From: Euleptes europaea
Lineage: Eukaryota > Chordata > Lepidosauria > Squamata > Sphaerodactylidae
Assembly (NCBI RefSeq): GCF_029931775.1
Contig: NC_079312.1
Location: forward strand, 115,380,872 to 115,444,871
Direction: 5' to 3'
DNA length: 64,000 nt
Shown: positions 1 to 20,337 of the stretch, in pieces
Numbering within the stretch: the first letter of the stretch is position 1
How the letters are laid out: each line of letters begins with the position of its first letter
Program-made: the position numbers and the translations under genes
Notes under the pieces: generated by a model
The model's input: only the letters and a program-made list of their open reading frames with translations
Database searches by the model: none
What the model was told of the DNA's origin: nothing

Positions 1-270
1 TTAGTCAAAAGTCAAGCCAGACCGTGAAGAAGTTGGTCTCTGGGAGAATCAATCACGCATGATAAAAGAGTCCTGGGAATGGGGAGTTCATAGGTAGAAA
101 GAAATTAAGACTGCCGAAAGACCATCACTTAATACTTTCCAGCTACAATGAGCAGCATAGATGTTACAAACAGACAAAAGGGAGAATATAAAACAGGAAA
201 AGAGATATAAGCAAGGAAGCCTGAATCTCATAAATTCCAGTATCCACACAACTACAACAGCAGCCATAAA
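1..270. other. Downstream flank of DDX39A, nothing recognised
   Basis: This stretch lies past the inferred poly(A) site of DDX39A. It is AT-rich and non-repetitive by eye, with no convincing exon or mobile element. Confidence 0.4.
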
Positions 271-290
271 AATGACATTAAAAAAAATCA

Positions 291-296
291 TTTATT
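291..296 (-). terminator. DDX39A: Poly(A) signal of DDX39A
   Basis: A canonical AATAAA is read on the minus strand about 265 bases after the DDX39A stop codon, followed by a T-rich stretch. It is the first such hexamer after the stop, so it is the likely 3' end signal, giving a 3'UTR of roughly 290 bases. Confidence 0.75.
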
Positions 297-558
297 AGGT
301 GACTCAGCCACAGGGGCTTACTATACAGAAAATAGAAACATCTAATTAAAAAGCCCCCAGGCTTGAGCTGAGGCAAAATACCACCTGGGCAATTTATAAG
401 ACAGTCGTTTTAAGACCACAACCCTCAAAGGTTTAACAGCGTACCAAAAAAAAAAAAAAAAGCAGACATTCATCTGGCTCCAACCAAGAGCTAGATTTGT
501 GGGGGTGCTTCTCTCAGCTTCCACACTGCATGAGTCAGGGAGGATCCGTGAGACCACG

Positions 559-9787
<9,229 letters not shown>

Positions 9788-9869
9788 ATCCTGACAGAAA
9801 GACGGGGTCATGATTAAGGGACATTTAAAGTGAGCTCTTTTCGCAGACTTTTCTTCTTGGCCAAACATA

Positions 9870-10735
9870 GTGCCTTACCCTTCAGTGAATTAACTGGCAG
9901 ATTTTTGAAAACCCCGATCGAACAGAGTCTGCCCATGTGGAAAGGCAAAGACAGAAACACTTATCATTTTTTATTCAGTTGTGATTTATATTCTTTTATA
10001 AGACCTTTTTTGATTACTCCATTGATTTCACACTTTCCTGTATGTTCTCATGACTACCACTTAATCTATCTGCTGTCTGGTAATGATAAGGCTGTTACTC
10101 TATCAGTAGTTTACTAGTTTATAGCCACTTTGAAGATACTTTGAAAGGTATAATCAAGTTACGCCTAAATGCTCATTTGCATACAGGCGCTCTTTTTGCA
10201 CTGGAACGAAAGTGAGCTGTGGATAGACTATTAAATCCAGGGCTAAGGTGGTAGAAAGAATGGAGGAGCTGAAATGTGGGTGAGCAAGAAATGGCAGCCA
10301 TAAAGGCAGGCAGCCACTCAGGAATATCAGAATCTCTCCATATCTGTCATATATGACTAAGGCAGGCAACACTGTCTTTTCTAATGCTCTGAAGTTATAT
10401 TCTTAAAGCAAACCACTCTTAGGTTTCGTCACACATTTTTGAAGCCCAATTACTATTTCCCTATAAAGTGTTTCTTTAACGTGTGCAAAGTAGCAGAAGT
10501 GTCTTTTTAACTGTGTGCATGCAGCCAAGGTGCTTCTTCAGGTACATGCTGCCACGCGCACATGCCCTTTTCTACCAATACCAATCTTCGCTTCAATATG
10601 CCAGAAGAGGCCCTGTGTGACAAAGGCAAGCCCAAAGTGATCCGCAGTCCCAGGGCAGGGGTGGGTGGGGAGGAGACCCTCTGCAGCTTTGGCCTTCATG
10701 GATAGCTGCGGGTCAGATTCCCGTTGTGGAGGCTC
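9870..10735. other. DDX39A intron 1, no recognised element
   Basis: This is mostly AT-rich single-copy-looking intron sequence. A further plain stretch follows the SINE pair at 11110-11949. I see no exon in either. Confidence 0.4.
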
Positions 10736-10739
10736 TTCA

Positions 10740-10890
10740 GTAACAGCCTGTTAGAGTGGTTAGGTTGGGGAAGCCCTGGGTTCAGATCCCTAGTCTACCT
10801 TGGAAGCTCACTGGGTGACCTAGGGCCAGTCAGATGCTCTCAGCCTAACCCACCTAACAAGGTGGTTGTGCGGATAAAATCGAAGAGGGG
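10740..10890 (+). mobile_element. CORE-SINE, diverged
   Basis: MIR-like head and core with CTGGGTGACCTAGGGCCAGTC, followed directly by a tRNA-Ala SINE. Confidence 0.6.
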
Positions 10891-10898
10891 GGAAATTT

Positions 10899-11109
10899 GG
10901 GGAGGGGCCATGGCTCAGTGGTAGAGCGTTTGACATGCAGAAGGTCCGAGGTTCAATCCCCAGCATCTCCAGTTAAAGGGGCTAGGCAAGGGGGTGAAGT
11001 GAAAGACCTCTGTCTGAAACCCTGGAGAGCCGCTGCTGGTCTCAGTAGACAGTACTGACTTTGATGGACCGAGGGTCTGATTCAGCATAAGGCAGCTTCA
11101 TGTGTTCAT
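10899..11109 (+). mobile_element. tRNA-Ala-derived SINE
   Basis: The head resembles tRNA-Ala with an A box (GGCTCAGTGGTAGAGC) and B box (GGTTCAATCCC). The body contains GAGAGCCGCTGC and GTCTGATTCAGCATAAGG, ending in CAGCTTCATGTGTTCAT. Six further clear copies lie in this window. Confidence 0.9.
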
Positions 11110-11949
11110 GGCTGGAGGGTGCATGATGCCGCCACCTTGCTGAAGCTAAACGGAATGCCTCCTAGGAATTCTATGTATGCTGCCTTGGATTCCAAGGTAG
11201 TATCAATTTAATAAATCTCTTTTGACCATGGCGGGAGATGAAAGTCTAACTACTTTCTGTTCATCCATCTTTTTGTTCATGGGTCTTAAAAGAATGCTGT
11301 GGGGCCATTTGTCCATGTTATACCCTCCAGGGCAGCCTCTGGTAGAGGTGGGCTGAAATCAGAAGAGCAACCCACAAGTGGAAAGGGTTCACTTCTCCAG
11401 CAAACCCCATACACACCTTCCCTACAGCCCCAAGTATCACCTCTCTGGGTCCAGTGTAAACCTGCAATATGGCCCCCTCCCCACATCGATTTATGGAAGC
11501 AAAGTCCTTGTTTTATGATGAAAACCTGACCTCACTACTTTGGCTACCTGAATAAAATCCAAGATGAATACATACTGCCAACTTGTGCTCAGTTTTTTTT
11601 TTCTTAGCCTTGGTGATTTTCCCCCCCTTGAGGCATCCTAGCAGCCTGGCTTTAATTAAACTGGCATCATTTTGCTTGCCAAGCAGGGAACTTGTATTCT
11701 AACACGCTAACTGCCCAGTAAGAAAGCTCTCAAAGTCTCAGAAACAACAGCCAACTTTGATTCAAAGGCTTCCGAAACCTCTTAAGTCATCACGTATCCT
11801 ATACCCCCCCAATTAGGATAAGACTTCAAAACAGGACCCGTACTTGCAAGGCAAAGATAAAAAGATTTTAAAATTGCACTAACGGTTTTTTTTATAAAGA
11901 GATTTATTTTTCAGCCACCTTGTCTATCGATCTGACATTTGAGGAGTAA

Positions 11950-12980
11950 AGAAGGGGGGCCCCAAGCATCACCTCTCAGGGTCCCGGGCAATCTTGTGAA
12001 CACGGCCCCCCCCTCCCCACACGCAGCCCCGTTCAATCTCGCGATCGCTGCAAGCGAAGTCCTTGCTTTGTTCCTACAACCATCCAGGGCGGCCTCGTGC
12101 GACCGGGCCCGAAGCACGCGGGCCGGCGCCCCGCTCCCCTCCCATGCTGGGGCTCGGGGGGAAGGACGCGGCCCACCGCGACCTTCGACGCCCCCAAGCC
12201 AAGGGGGGCTGGCTTCTACGTCCCCCCCGCCTCCCCATACATCACTCCACCCCTCCCATCCCCCGGAGACCAGGGGAGCGGCGGAGAGGCGTCGGGCCCG
12301 CCCTGCACCCCTGGCCCAGGCCGCAGCGGGCATTTGCCAGCGCCCGGCTGTAGGCCCCGGGAGCTAAAATGGTCGCCTGCCGGGCTTGACGGGGCCCGAC
12401 AGAAAAGGGAGGGCTCAACTGACACGGGAAGCAGCAGAAGAGAAGCGCAGGCGCCTCGCTGTTGCCGCTGCCCTCCGGGGGAGCCCCGCGCGGAGGCCGC
12501 CCCGGCCTTCCCCGCCCGCCTTACACGTGCTGTTGCCCGGGGAACCCGCTCCGTACCTGCTCAGAGCCGACCCACGGACGCTTCCTCCTCTGCTGCTGCT
12601 TCCTCCGCTGCAGGCCGGCCGCGCTTACAGCCTTCCACCCGCGCTCCAACGGGGACACCGTAGCCCAGGGGGAGCCCTTCCCATTCCCATTGGCCGCTGC
12701 TTGGCCCGGCCCCGCCTCTCGATGCCGAAAGAGCCGCCAATCAAAACCGCCCGCTTGTTGATTGGATGGCGATCCGAGCCTTTCCGCCTCGCTGTTCCCG
12801 GCCTTACCCGGAGGGGGAGGGGGGAATGGCGGCCTACGTGGGTTTCCCCTCCCCCCTCGCTCTTTTGCCGTGCTTTCAAAAAGGGCGGTAGCGCAACGGC
12901 GGGAGGGGACTAGTCGCCATTTTGGGTACTGGCAAAAGCGATATTTACCAAACCCCCCCCTCCTCGCCGTGATAGTGTGA
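11950..12980. promoter_or_regulatory. CpG island / promoter of DDX39A
   Basis: This is the only long GC- and CpG-rich tract of the window. It covers the inferred first exon of DDX39A. CCAAT boxes lie at 12737-12741 on the plus strand and at 12689-12693 and 12761-12765 on the minus strand, just upstream of the inferred exon, in a TATA-less context typical of housekeeping genes. Several long open frames here are a by-product of high GC. A promoter firing to the right as well is possible, but no plus-strand exon was recognised. Confidence 0.7.
12557..12650 (-). other. DDX39A: Inferred untranslated first exon of DDX39A
   Basis: On the minus strand a GC-rich segment ends in CTGAGCAG followed by the good donor GTACGG at 12556-12551. 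The next acceptor downstream is at 9790, three bases before the start codon. The exon boundary at 12557 is read from the donor; the transcription start near 12650 is a guess. Confidence 0.55.
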
Positions 12981-13055
12981 CCAGCGAGAAGAACGCTGCG
13001 CGTTATTGCGAGGGCGGACTGAGTTAAAATAGCTGAAGTTGTAACGCTAAACACA

Positions 13056-13226
13056 CATGGCGCGCAGAAGGTCCCAGGTTCAATCCCCGGCATCTCTAGT
13101 TCAAGGGACTGGGCGAGGAGGTGACGTGGAAGACCCCTGCCTGAGACCCTGGAGAGCCGCTGCCGGCCTCAGTAGACAATACTGACTTTAATGGGCCGAG
13201 GGTCTGATTCAGTAGAAGGCAGTTTT
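13056..13226 (+). mobile_element. tRNA-Ala-derived SINE, head-truncated
   Basis: Starts inside the tRNA-like head (CAGAAGGTCCCAGGTTCAAT) and runs through the standard body to the GGCAG tail. It lies immediately before another copy at 13234. Confidence 0.85.
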
Positions 13227-13233
13227 ATTTTTT

Positions 13234-14505
13234 GGGGAGGGGTTGTAGCTCAGTGGCAGAGCATCTGCTTGATATGCAGAAGGTCCCAGGTTCAATCCCC
13301 GGCATCATCAGTCAAAGGGACCAGGCAGGTGTGTGTGTGTGTTTGTGTTAAGTGCCGTCAAGTCGTTTCCGACTCATGGTGACCCTATGAATCAATGTCC
13401 TCCAAAGTGGCCTATCTGTAACAACCTTGCTCAGATCTTGCAAACTGAGGGCCGTGGCTTCCTTTATAGAGTCAATCCACCTCTTGTTGCGTCTTCCTCT
13501 TTTCCTGCTGCCTTCAACTTTTCCTAGCATGATTGTCTTTTCCAGTGACTCTTGTCTTCTCATAATATGTCCACAATAGGACAGCCTCAGTTTAGTCATT
13601 TTAGCTTCTAGGGTCAGTTCAGGCTTGATTTGATCTAAAACCCACTGATTTGTTTTTTGGGTGGTCCAGGGTATCCGTAACACTTTCCTCCAACGCCACA
13701 TTTCAAAGGAGTCTACTTTCTTCCTATCAGCTTTCTTTAATGTCCAGCTTTCGCACCCATACGTAGTAACGGAATACAATGGCATGAATTAACCTGATCT
13801 TGGTTGCCAGTGACACGTCCTTACACTTCAGAATCTTTTCTAGCTCCTTCATGGCTGCCCTTCCCAGTCTCAATCGCCTTCTGATTTCTTGGCTGCAGTC
13901 TCCCTTTTGGTTGATGGTGGAACCAAGGAATAGAAAGTCTTCAACAATTTCAATTTCCTCATTGTCAACCTTGAAGTTGTGTAATTCTCCTGTAGTCATT
14001 ACTTTTGTCTTCTTGATGTTCAGCTGCAGTCCTGTTTTGGCACTTTCTCTGTTAACTTTCAGCAGTAGTCGTTTCAAGTCATCACTATTTTCTGCCAGTA
14101 ATGTAGTGTCATCGGCATATCTCAAATTGTTAACGTTCCTCCCCCCAATTTTCACTCCACCTTCCTCTAAATCTAATCCAGCTTTCCTAATGTTATGTTC
14201 TGCATAAAGATTGAAGAGATAGGGAGATAAAATACATCCTTGTCTAACACCTTTGCCAATTGGAAACCATTCTGTTTCTCCATATTCTGTCCTAACCGTG
14301 GCCTCTTGTCCAGAATACAGGTTGCACATCAAAACGATCAGATGTTGTGGCACACCCATTTCCTTTAAAACCAGGCAGGTAGGTGATGTGAAAGACCTCT
14401 GCCTGAGACCCTGGAGAGCCGCTGCCAGTCTGAGTAGACAATACTGACTTTGATAGTCATGGACCAAGGTCTGATTCAGTATGAGGCAGCTTCATGTGTT
14501 CATGT
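13234..14505 (+). mobile_element. tRNA-Ala-derived SINE split by BovB
   Basis: The SINE runs 13234-13330, is interrupted by a BovB LINE, and resumes at 14370-14505 with its usual body and tail. CCAGGCAGGT is duplicated at both edges (13321-13330 and 14371-14380). Confidence 0.9.
13331..14369 (-). mobile_element. RTE/BovB LINE, 5'-truncated
   Basis: The minus strand encodes the C-terminal half of a BovB-type reverse transcriptase: KGVRQGCILSPYLFNLYAE, the catalytic LRYADDTTLLAE, LQLNIKKTKVM, then TTYGCESWTLKKAD and the end GHIMRRQESLEKTIMLGKVE. Two overlapping frames (14467-13727 and 13785-13348) carry it, so one frameshift lies near 13.78 kb. The 3' tail ends in an ACAC run. A 10-bp target duplication flanks it. 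BovB LINEs are abundant in squamates. Confidence 0.92.
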
Positions 14506-14751
14506 GTTTAATAGTGAGGTAGGTTGCAGTGAACTGGCAGGAATGCTTCTAAAATAAACATGTTTGGGATTGTGCTGAACAAAGAAGGTTCCTCAAATTA
14601 CATGGAACGGGATGTTCTGTGGCTTCCTTGGAGTTGGAGGCTTTTTGCCTTTTAAAGGCCATTGTTGAACTTAATCCAGCTCTGACTATATGGTCCTTGA
14701 AGGTTCCAGGGTGCATGCTTTTCACTCTTCTTTTTGTCTTACAAGAATGGT

Positions 14752-15186
14752 TGTGAGGGCTATGTGTTCTGACTTCTCATCCCAACCCCTTTGAACTCGT
14801 AAAAAGCAGTTCACACCTCCCCGTGCCTTCCTGGGTCTCACGTCCCATCTAGCTTGCCCAGGTGCCAGCTCTCCCTCCCCTGCTGCGCTTCCTGCCTACA
14901 CTCCCTCAGGCCGAGTCCGGCCTTGAAGTGCTGATAGCCCTCACTGTCTCCTTGGAACTTTTTGATGTTTTGTATTGCACCAATCTGTCTTACTGTTTCT
15001 CACAATAGGAGTGTGAACCTCTTGCCCTGTAGTAGATATATACTGTAACCCCGATAAGCTAGTTCACTTGTAACTTTGAATCCGTGTCTGCTCATATCTT
15101 CTGAAGCCTTCAATAAATCCTTTGTTTCTGCACCAAGTCTAAGCAAGTGATTTGGCGAAGTAGCACAGGGGATTGGGACTCTCACA
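14752..15186 (+). repeat. 5' LTR of the Ty3-type element
   Basis: A 435-bp repeat that starts TGTGAGGGC and ends CTCTCACA, almost identical to 18209-18643. Confidence 0.93.
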
Positions 15187-18100
15187 TTAAGTTACAAGTC
15201 CCTGCCTTTTCGCTCTGCATCTGTACCGGACGGGACAGCCATGCCAGGCGAGGAGGACCCCGCTACCCCCCCGGGTTCGCCGGACAAGCCCGAAGCACCG
15301 AAGCTACCGGACCCCAAGGATGAAGGGGCCAAACGGAAGGTACCGTGGCCCCACCCCCGGGACCGGGCTTGGGCACAAGACCCAAGAACCCCTTCAACTC
15401 CTGGTTGGATTCCCCCAAGGACTGGTCGCTCTCACGGACCGAGGCGAAACATCGCCGCTTGGCTTTGTCCGGCACGGGACTCGAAGAGGACCTCGCACGA
15501 AGGGAGGTCCTGATGGACGAGGAACGGAGGCAATGGCAAGAGGAGCGCCAGACCATGCTGGGACGCATGGATACCATGCAGGCTGTGATGACCCAGATGG
15601 CAGCCGCCCTGGATGCGCTGAAGGTACAGCCACCTCCCGGCAACCCCCCAGACGGGGCACCGGTAATCCCTCCCGTTCCTCCCAGCGCCCCGACCCGCCG
15701 TGACCTGAAGATCACGTACGATGGGTCGGGGGACCAGTTGACTTTCTTTTTGGTCCAAGTGGATATTTTTATGCGCGAGCAGGGCCGGACCTTCACCTCC
15801 GAAGAGTCCCAGGTCCAGTACGTGGCCTCCCTCTTGCAAGGCGAGGCGGCAGCCTGGATGGTGTTGCAGTACGAGCTCCGCTCCCCTGTACTAAGGAGTC
15901 TAGATGAGTTTATGGTTGCTCTCCGGAACCGGTTCGAGGACCCGAACCTGGGGGAGCGGGCTAAGGCTAACTTGATGCAACTGCGCCAAGGGACTAAGTC
16001 AGTGGCGCAGTATGCAAGCGAATTCCAGTCCCTATCGAGTAGAATTTTGGATTGGAGCGAAGCCACCCGGGTACAGTGCTTCAGGGAGGGACTGAATCCG
16101 GACCTGCAACACTGGGCTTTCATGCAGGGTAATCCCCCTGATGTCGAGGGTTGGGTACGCCATGCGGCAGACATTGAAAACCGTAAGCAACTTCTGAATC
16201 TGTCCAAGCAGCGTACCGGTCGCGATCTTCAGCGGCGAGGGGACAAACCAGGCGGGCCCAGAGATCCCCGAACACCGGGCGGCAGCGGTCCCTCGGCCGC
16301 TGAACGCCGCAAGCGCTTCGAGGCTGGAGTGTGCTTGGTATGCGGAGGCAAGGGTCACTTCGCCTCGCAATGCCCGTCCCGTACCGGGCGTCCTCCTCCG
16401 CCCCGTCTGACCGAACCGGAGAAGGCCCCGACGGAGGGCCAACCTCGACGCCGGAGTAGTGCTCCCGGACGCCGGAGCGCGCCCTCTGCGCTGCACGCGC
16501 GCACCCAAGAAGAAGCTTCTACTTCCTCCGGTCCATCGGGATCCCGGATTACAAATGCCACCTTTGACTCCGCCGAGTCACGGAATACAATTACCCCATC
16601 TCCTTCGTCCAGCGAGGAGGAAGAGTGGGAGATACCGGCAAAAAACGCCGTCGGTCTGCTGTAAGAGGGGCTCCTCAGCAGACCGTTCCGATTGTTGTGC
16701 AAGGAGCTCCCCCAATGGTAAGCGCCCAAGAGGAAAATGTGTATATCAGGGTCCACCTTTCCCTAGCCAAAGGGGGCCCGAGGTTAGAGTTTCCCGCCTT
16801 GGTTGATTCCGGGTGCGCCCGGACCTTAATGAGTGAGGAAGTAGCCAAGAAATTACACGTCAGGCGCAAACGGCTCCCGGCCCCCCTCCGTTTTTCACAA
16901 ATGGACGGTAGTGACTTTAAAAAAGGGCCGGTTACTCACCGCACCACGGCAGTGGTCATGGCCGTTGGGGAACATTGGGAAAGACTTTACTTTACTATCG
17001 CCCCCATTGTAGCCCCCGTGGTGTTAGGGATGAATTGGTTGCGGGGACATAATCCCTCCATAGATTGGGTTAAACGGACGCTTACGTTCCCCGAGGACCC
17101 CTGCCTTCTACATGATAAAGACCAAGTATTCTGCCCCCCAGCCGGGGCAAAACTGTACTCTGGGTAATTATGGACCTGTTCTCCAAACAGGTCCATTTTG
17201 TGCCCTGTGCCGGGCTCCCCTCGGCCCAGGGTCTGGCTAGGTTGTTTATCACCCATGTCCTCAGTCTTCACTCGGTCCCCAGGAAGGTGCTCTCCGACAG
17301 GGGGGTTCAATTTGTTGCCAAGTTTTGGCGGACCTTTCTAAAGTTGATGGGGGTGGAGGAACAAGGGCTCTCCTCAGTCTACCACCCTCAGACCGATGGG
17401 CAGACCGAACGAGTGAATGCAGTGGTTGAATGTTACCTCCGGTGTTATGTCAATTACCACCAAGACAATTGGGTTGACCTGCTGCCTTTTGCCGAGTATG
17501 CGTACAACAATGCTCCCCATTCCTCAACGGGGTTCAGCCCTTTCCAGGTGGTGTACGGAACAGACTTTGGCCCCTTCGGCTCCACTCCCGTCACCCCTGA
17601 ACTCGAGGCGGTACCCGACGTTCAGGAGTGGGTGCAAGTAGTTCGGTCCTCTTGGCCCTGGTTACAAAAGAACCTTGAACGGGCCAAGCGTAAATACAAG
17701 GAGCAAGCCGACAAACATCGCTCCCCGGGGTGGGATCTCAAGGTGGGAGAACAGGTTTATCTATCCACCAAAAACCTGCGCTCCCTCCGACCCTGCAAAA
17801 AACTCAATGATCGTTACGTGGGTCCCTTCCCCATATCCCGGGTGATCAATGAGGTCACAGTGGAATTGGACCTTCCTAAAACCTTACGGGGCGTTCACCC
17901 CGTCTTCCATATTAGTTTACTCAAACCCTACGTAGCCGCTCCTCAATTCCATCCCCCACCCAAACCCGAACTGCCAACGGTTGTGGGAGGGGATACACAC
18001 TTAGAAGTGTCCAAGGTCTTGGACAGCAAATGGAAAAAGGGAAAACTGTTCTACTTTGTCCGATGGAAACATCTGGGTCCGGCGCACGATGAATGGGTTG

Positions 18101-18208
18101 CAGCCCCCCACATGGCGGCCCCTCGCCTCATACAAGAGTTTCATTGCGCTTATCCTGATAAGCCGCGGCCTCCCGACCTCGCGGGAGGGGGCCTTAAGGG
18201 GGGCAGAA

Positions 18209-18643
18209 TGTGAGGGCTATGTGTTCTGACTTCTCATCCCAACCCCTTTGAACTCGTAAAAAGCAGTTCACACCTCCCCGTGCCTTCCTGGGTCTCACGT
18301 CCCATCTATCTTGCCCAGGTGCCAGCTCTCCCTCCCCTGCTGCGCTTCCTGCCTACACTCCCTCAGGCCGAGTCCGGCCTTGAAGTGCTGATAGCCCTCA
18401 CTGTCTCCTTGGAACTGTTTGATGTTTTGTATTGCACCAATCTGTCTTACTGTTTCTCACAATAGGAGTGTGAACCTCTTGCCCTGTAGTAGATATATAC
18501 TGTAACCCCGATAAGCTAGTTCACTTGTAACTTTGAATCCGTGACTGCTCATATCTTCTGAAGCCTTCAATAAATCCTTTGTTTCTGCACCAAGTCTGAG
18601 CAAGTGATTTGGCGAAGTAGCACAGGGGATTGGGACTCTCACA
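18209..18643 (+). repeat. 3' LTR of the Ty3-type element
   Basis: Second copy of the 435-bp repeat, same orientation, followed at once by the 5-bp target duplication ATGGT. Confidence 0.93.
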
Positions 18644-18779
18644 ATGGTACTACTTCCTGTATTTCTCTTCCTCCCTTCACACAGGAACAGAGGACACTGC
18701 TGGCAAGTGCTATGGAGGAACATGCTCGGTATAAATTTCACAGCAGCTCGCTGTGTTAGGAAAAGTGAAGATTATAACC

Positions 18780-19580
18780 CCCAAGAGCCCTACAATCGGC
18801 AAATACTAACCTACTAGAGGTCCCTGGACCAAAGAGTGTCCGGCTATCCTCGACCAGGACCAGGCCTTTTTCAGCCTGGTGGAACTCTCTTTCTAGGGAG
18901 ATACGTAGGGTTGCCAGCCTCCAGGTACTAGCTGGAGATCTGCTATTACAACTGATCTCCAGCCCATAGAGATCAGTTCACCTGGAGAAAATGGCCACTT
19001 TGGCAATTGGACTCTATGACATTGAAGTCCATCCCCAAACCCCACCCTACTCAGGCTCTGCCCCAAAAACTTCCCGCCAGTTGTGAAGAGGGACCTGGCA
19101 ACCCTAGAGATACGGGACCTAGCAGGGTTCCACAGGGCCTGTAAGACAGAGATGTTCCACCAGGCCTACAGTTGAGGGCAGCAACAGGAATGTCTAATGC
19201 TGGCCTACCTCCCCCCTCTCTTTTGCCTTCCTTCCTTCCCCCCTTCCCCATCCCTGTTCCCTTTCCCTGTCCCCCTTCCTGTTCCTCGTTGGTCTGTTAT
19301 ACTCTTCTTGGGTTGTTCCAGGCCAATTGAATTGAGGTCCATCCCTCCCCCTGTGGTACAAGTTTAGTTATGAAGTCATAGGAACATTTCTCCCTGCTTG
19401 GAATTATTTTGGTGCCATGAATAGACAATTTGAACAGATTTCAGTGTTGCAAAATTGATTTTATTATATTGTATTACATATTTTATTGTATTGTGTTTTA
19501 TGTATTGTATTTAATGTATGATATTGAGCCAACCTGAGCCCGGCTTTGGCAGGGGAAGGCGGGATATAAATAAAAGGTTT
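18780..19580 (+). mobile_element. L2-like LINE 3' part with a hAT insertion
   Basis: LINE-type C-terminal coding remnant and 3'UTR ending with AACCTGAGCCCGGCTTTGG and GGCGGGATATAAATAAAA. It is interrupted at 18906-19106 by a hAT miniature element with a clean 8-bp duplication. Confidence 0.7.
18906..19106 (+). mobile_element. hAT miniature element (TAGGGTTGCCA ends)
   Basis: Terminal inverted repeats TAGGGTTGCCA / TGGCAACCCTA and the 8-bp target duplication GAGATACG at 18898-18905 and 19107-19114. The 8-bp duplication places it in the hAT superfamily. It has no coding capacity. Confidence 0.9.
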
Positions 19581-19589
19581 TTTTAACTA

Positions 19590-19998
19590 TTATGATGATT
19601 GGTTCTTGTAGGTTATCCGGGCTGTGTAACCGTGGTCTTGGAATTTTTTCCCCTGACGTTTCGCCAGCAGCTGTGGCAGGCATCTTCAGAGGAGTAACAC
19701 TGAAGGACAGTGTCTCTCAGTGTCAAGTGTGTAGGAAGAGTCAGAGAGGGGTTGGGTTTGAGCTGAGTACTGTCCTGCAGACATAATGTGCTAATCATTG
19801 TCCTGTAAGTATCAAGATAATGTACTAATGAGAGTGTGGTATGTTAATATGGAAGCATTGTATCCTGAAATGATCTGGTAATGTGTGAAATCCAAAGCTA
19901 ATCTGCATGGCTATTGTTGTAGGTTATCCGGGCTGTGTAACCGTGGTCTTGAAATTTTCTTTTAATCCAAAACTAATCTGCATGGCTATTGTTGTCTG
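19590..19998. repeat. Dispersed repeat with an internal duplication
   Basis: GTAGGTTATCCGGGCTGTG occurs near 19607 and again near 19918, and CTAATCTGCATGGCTATTG near 19894 and 19974. The first unit continues as GACGTTTCGCCAGCAGC, a sequence I know as a common reptile repeat, but I cannot name its family. Confidence 0.5.
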
Positions 19999-20189
19999 AT
20001 CTAGATTGGGTGCTTGCGCCTGAGAATCTAATTTTCAGCTAGGAACTCACAGCACATGTCTGCTCAATGACACTGTTCCCAGGTTTATTGTACTGTTAGG
20101 CCGTCACAGAAACAATTTTTTCTCTTCAAACCAGAAGTGCTTGTTCGGCTTGCTGTTCCTCTTTTCACCAGCCTCCTGGCCAGTGGGCT

Positions 20190-20300
20190 AGTGCAAGCGC
20201 ACACACTTTGCATGTAGAAAGCGGGTCCTAGGCTCACCCACTAGTATCTCCAGGAGCAGTGAAAGGGTTTCAGCTAGAAAGACTTCTCACAAAAATTGGG
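20190..20300 (+). mobile_element. Old tRNA-Ala SINE remnant
   Basis: Degenerate similarity to the SINE head (TTTGCATGTAGAAAG, then TATCTCCAG), same orientation as the young copies. Confidence 0.35.
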
Positions 20301-20337
20301 GTAGTTACTGTAAAACATCACTATGCTGTGTTGTGAA

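Larger units (their letters stand above)
14752..18643 (+). mobile_element. Ty3-type LTR element, chromovirus-like, not whole
   Basis: A fossil LTR retrotransposon flanked by a 5-bp duplication ATGGT (14747-14751 and 18644-18648). Parts seen in order: 5' LTR; gag-like region about 15.24-16.66 kb with a CCHC knuckle (CLVCGGKGHFASQC); an aspartic-protease-like piece with LVDSGCART near 16.8 kb; an integrase piece near 17.2-17.7 kb with HPQTDGQTERVN; a chromodomain-like end near 18.0-18.1 kb; 3' LTR. The chromodomain points to the chromovirus branch of Ty3/Gypsy. The element is shorter than a complete member and is broken. The two LTRs differ at about four of 435 positions by eye, so the insertion is recent on a scale of millions of years. 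Confidence 0.9.

Noticed and set aside
10899-10980. tRNA-Ala gene
   Set aside because: The A and B boxes are those of a SINE head; the same body and tail follow at every copy, and the cloverleaf is not intact enough for a functional tRNA.
11911-12913. Long open frames on both strands (up to about 190 residues)
   Set aside because: They overlap each other in a CpG island, have extreme Pro/Arg/Gly content, show no known domain and no splice logic; high GC explains them.
14752-18643. Domesticated gag-derived host gene (PEG10/RTL type)
   Set aside because: Both LTRs are nearly identical and the insertion has a fresh target duplication, so it is a recent element copy rather than an old domesticated gene.
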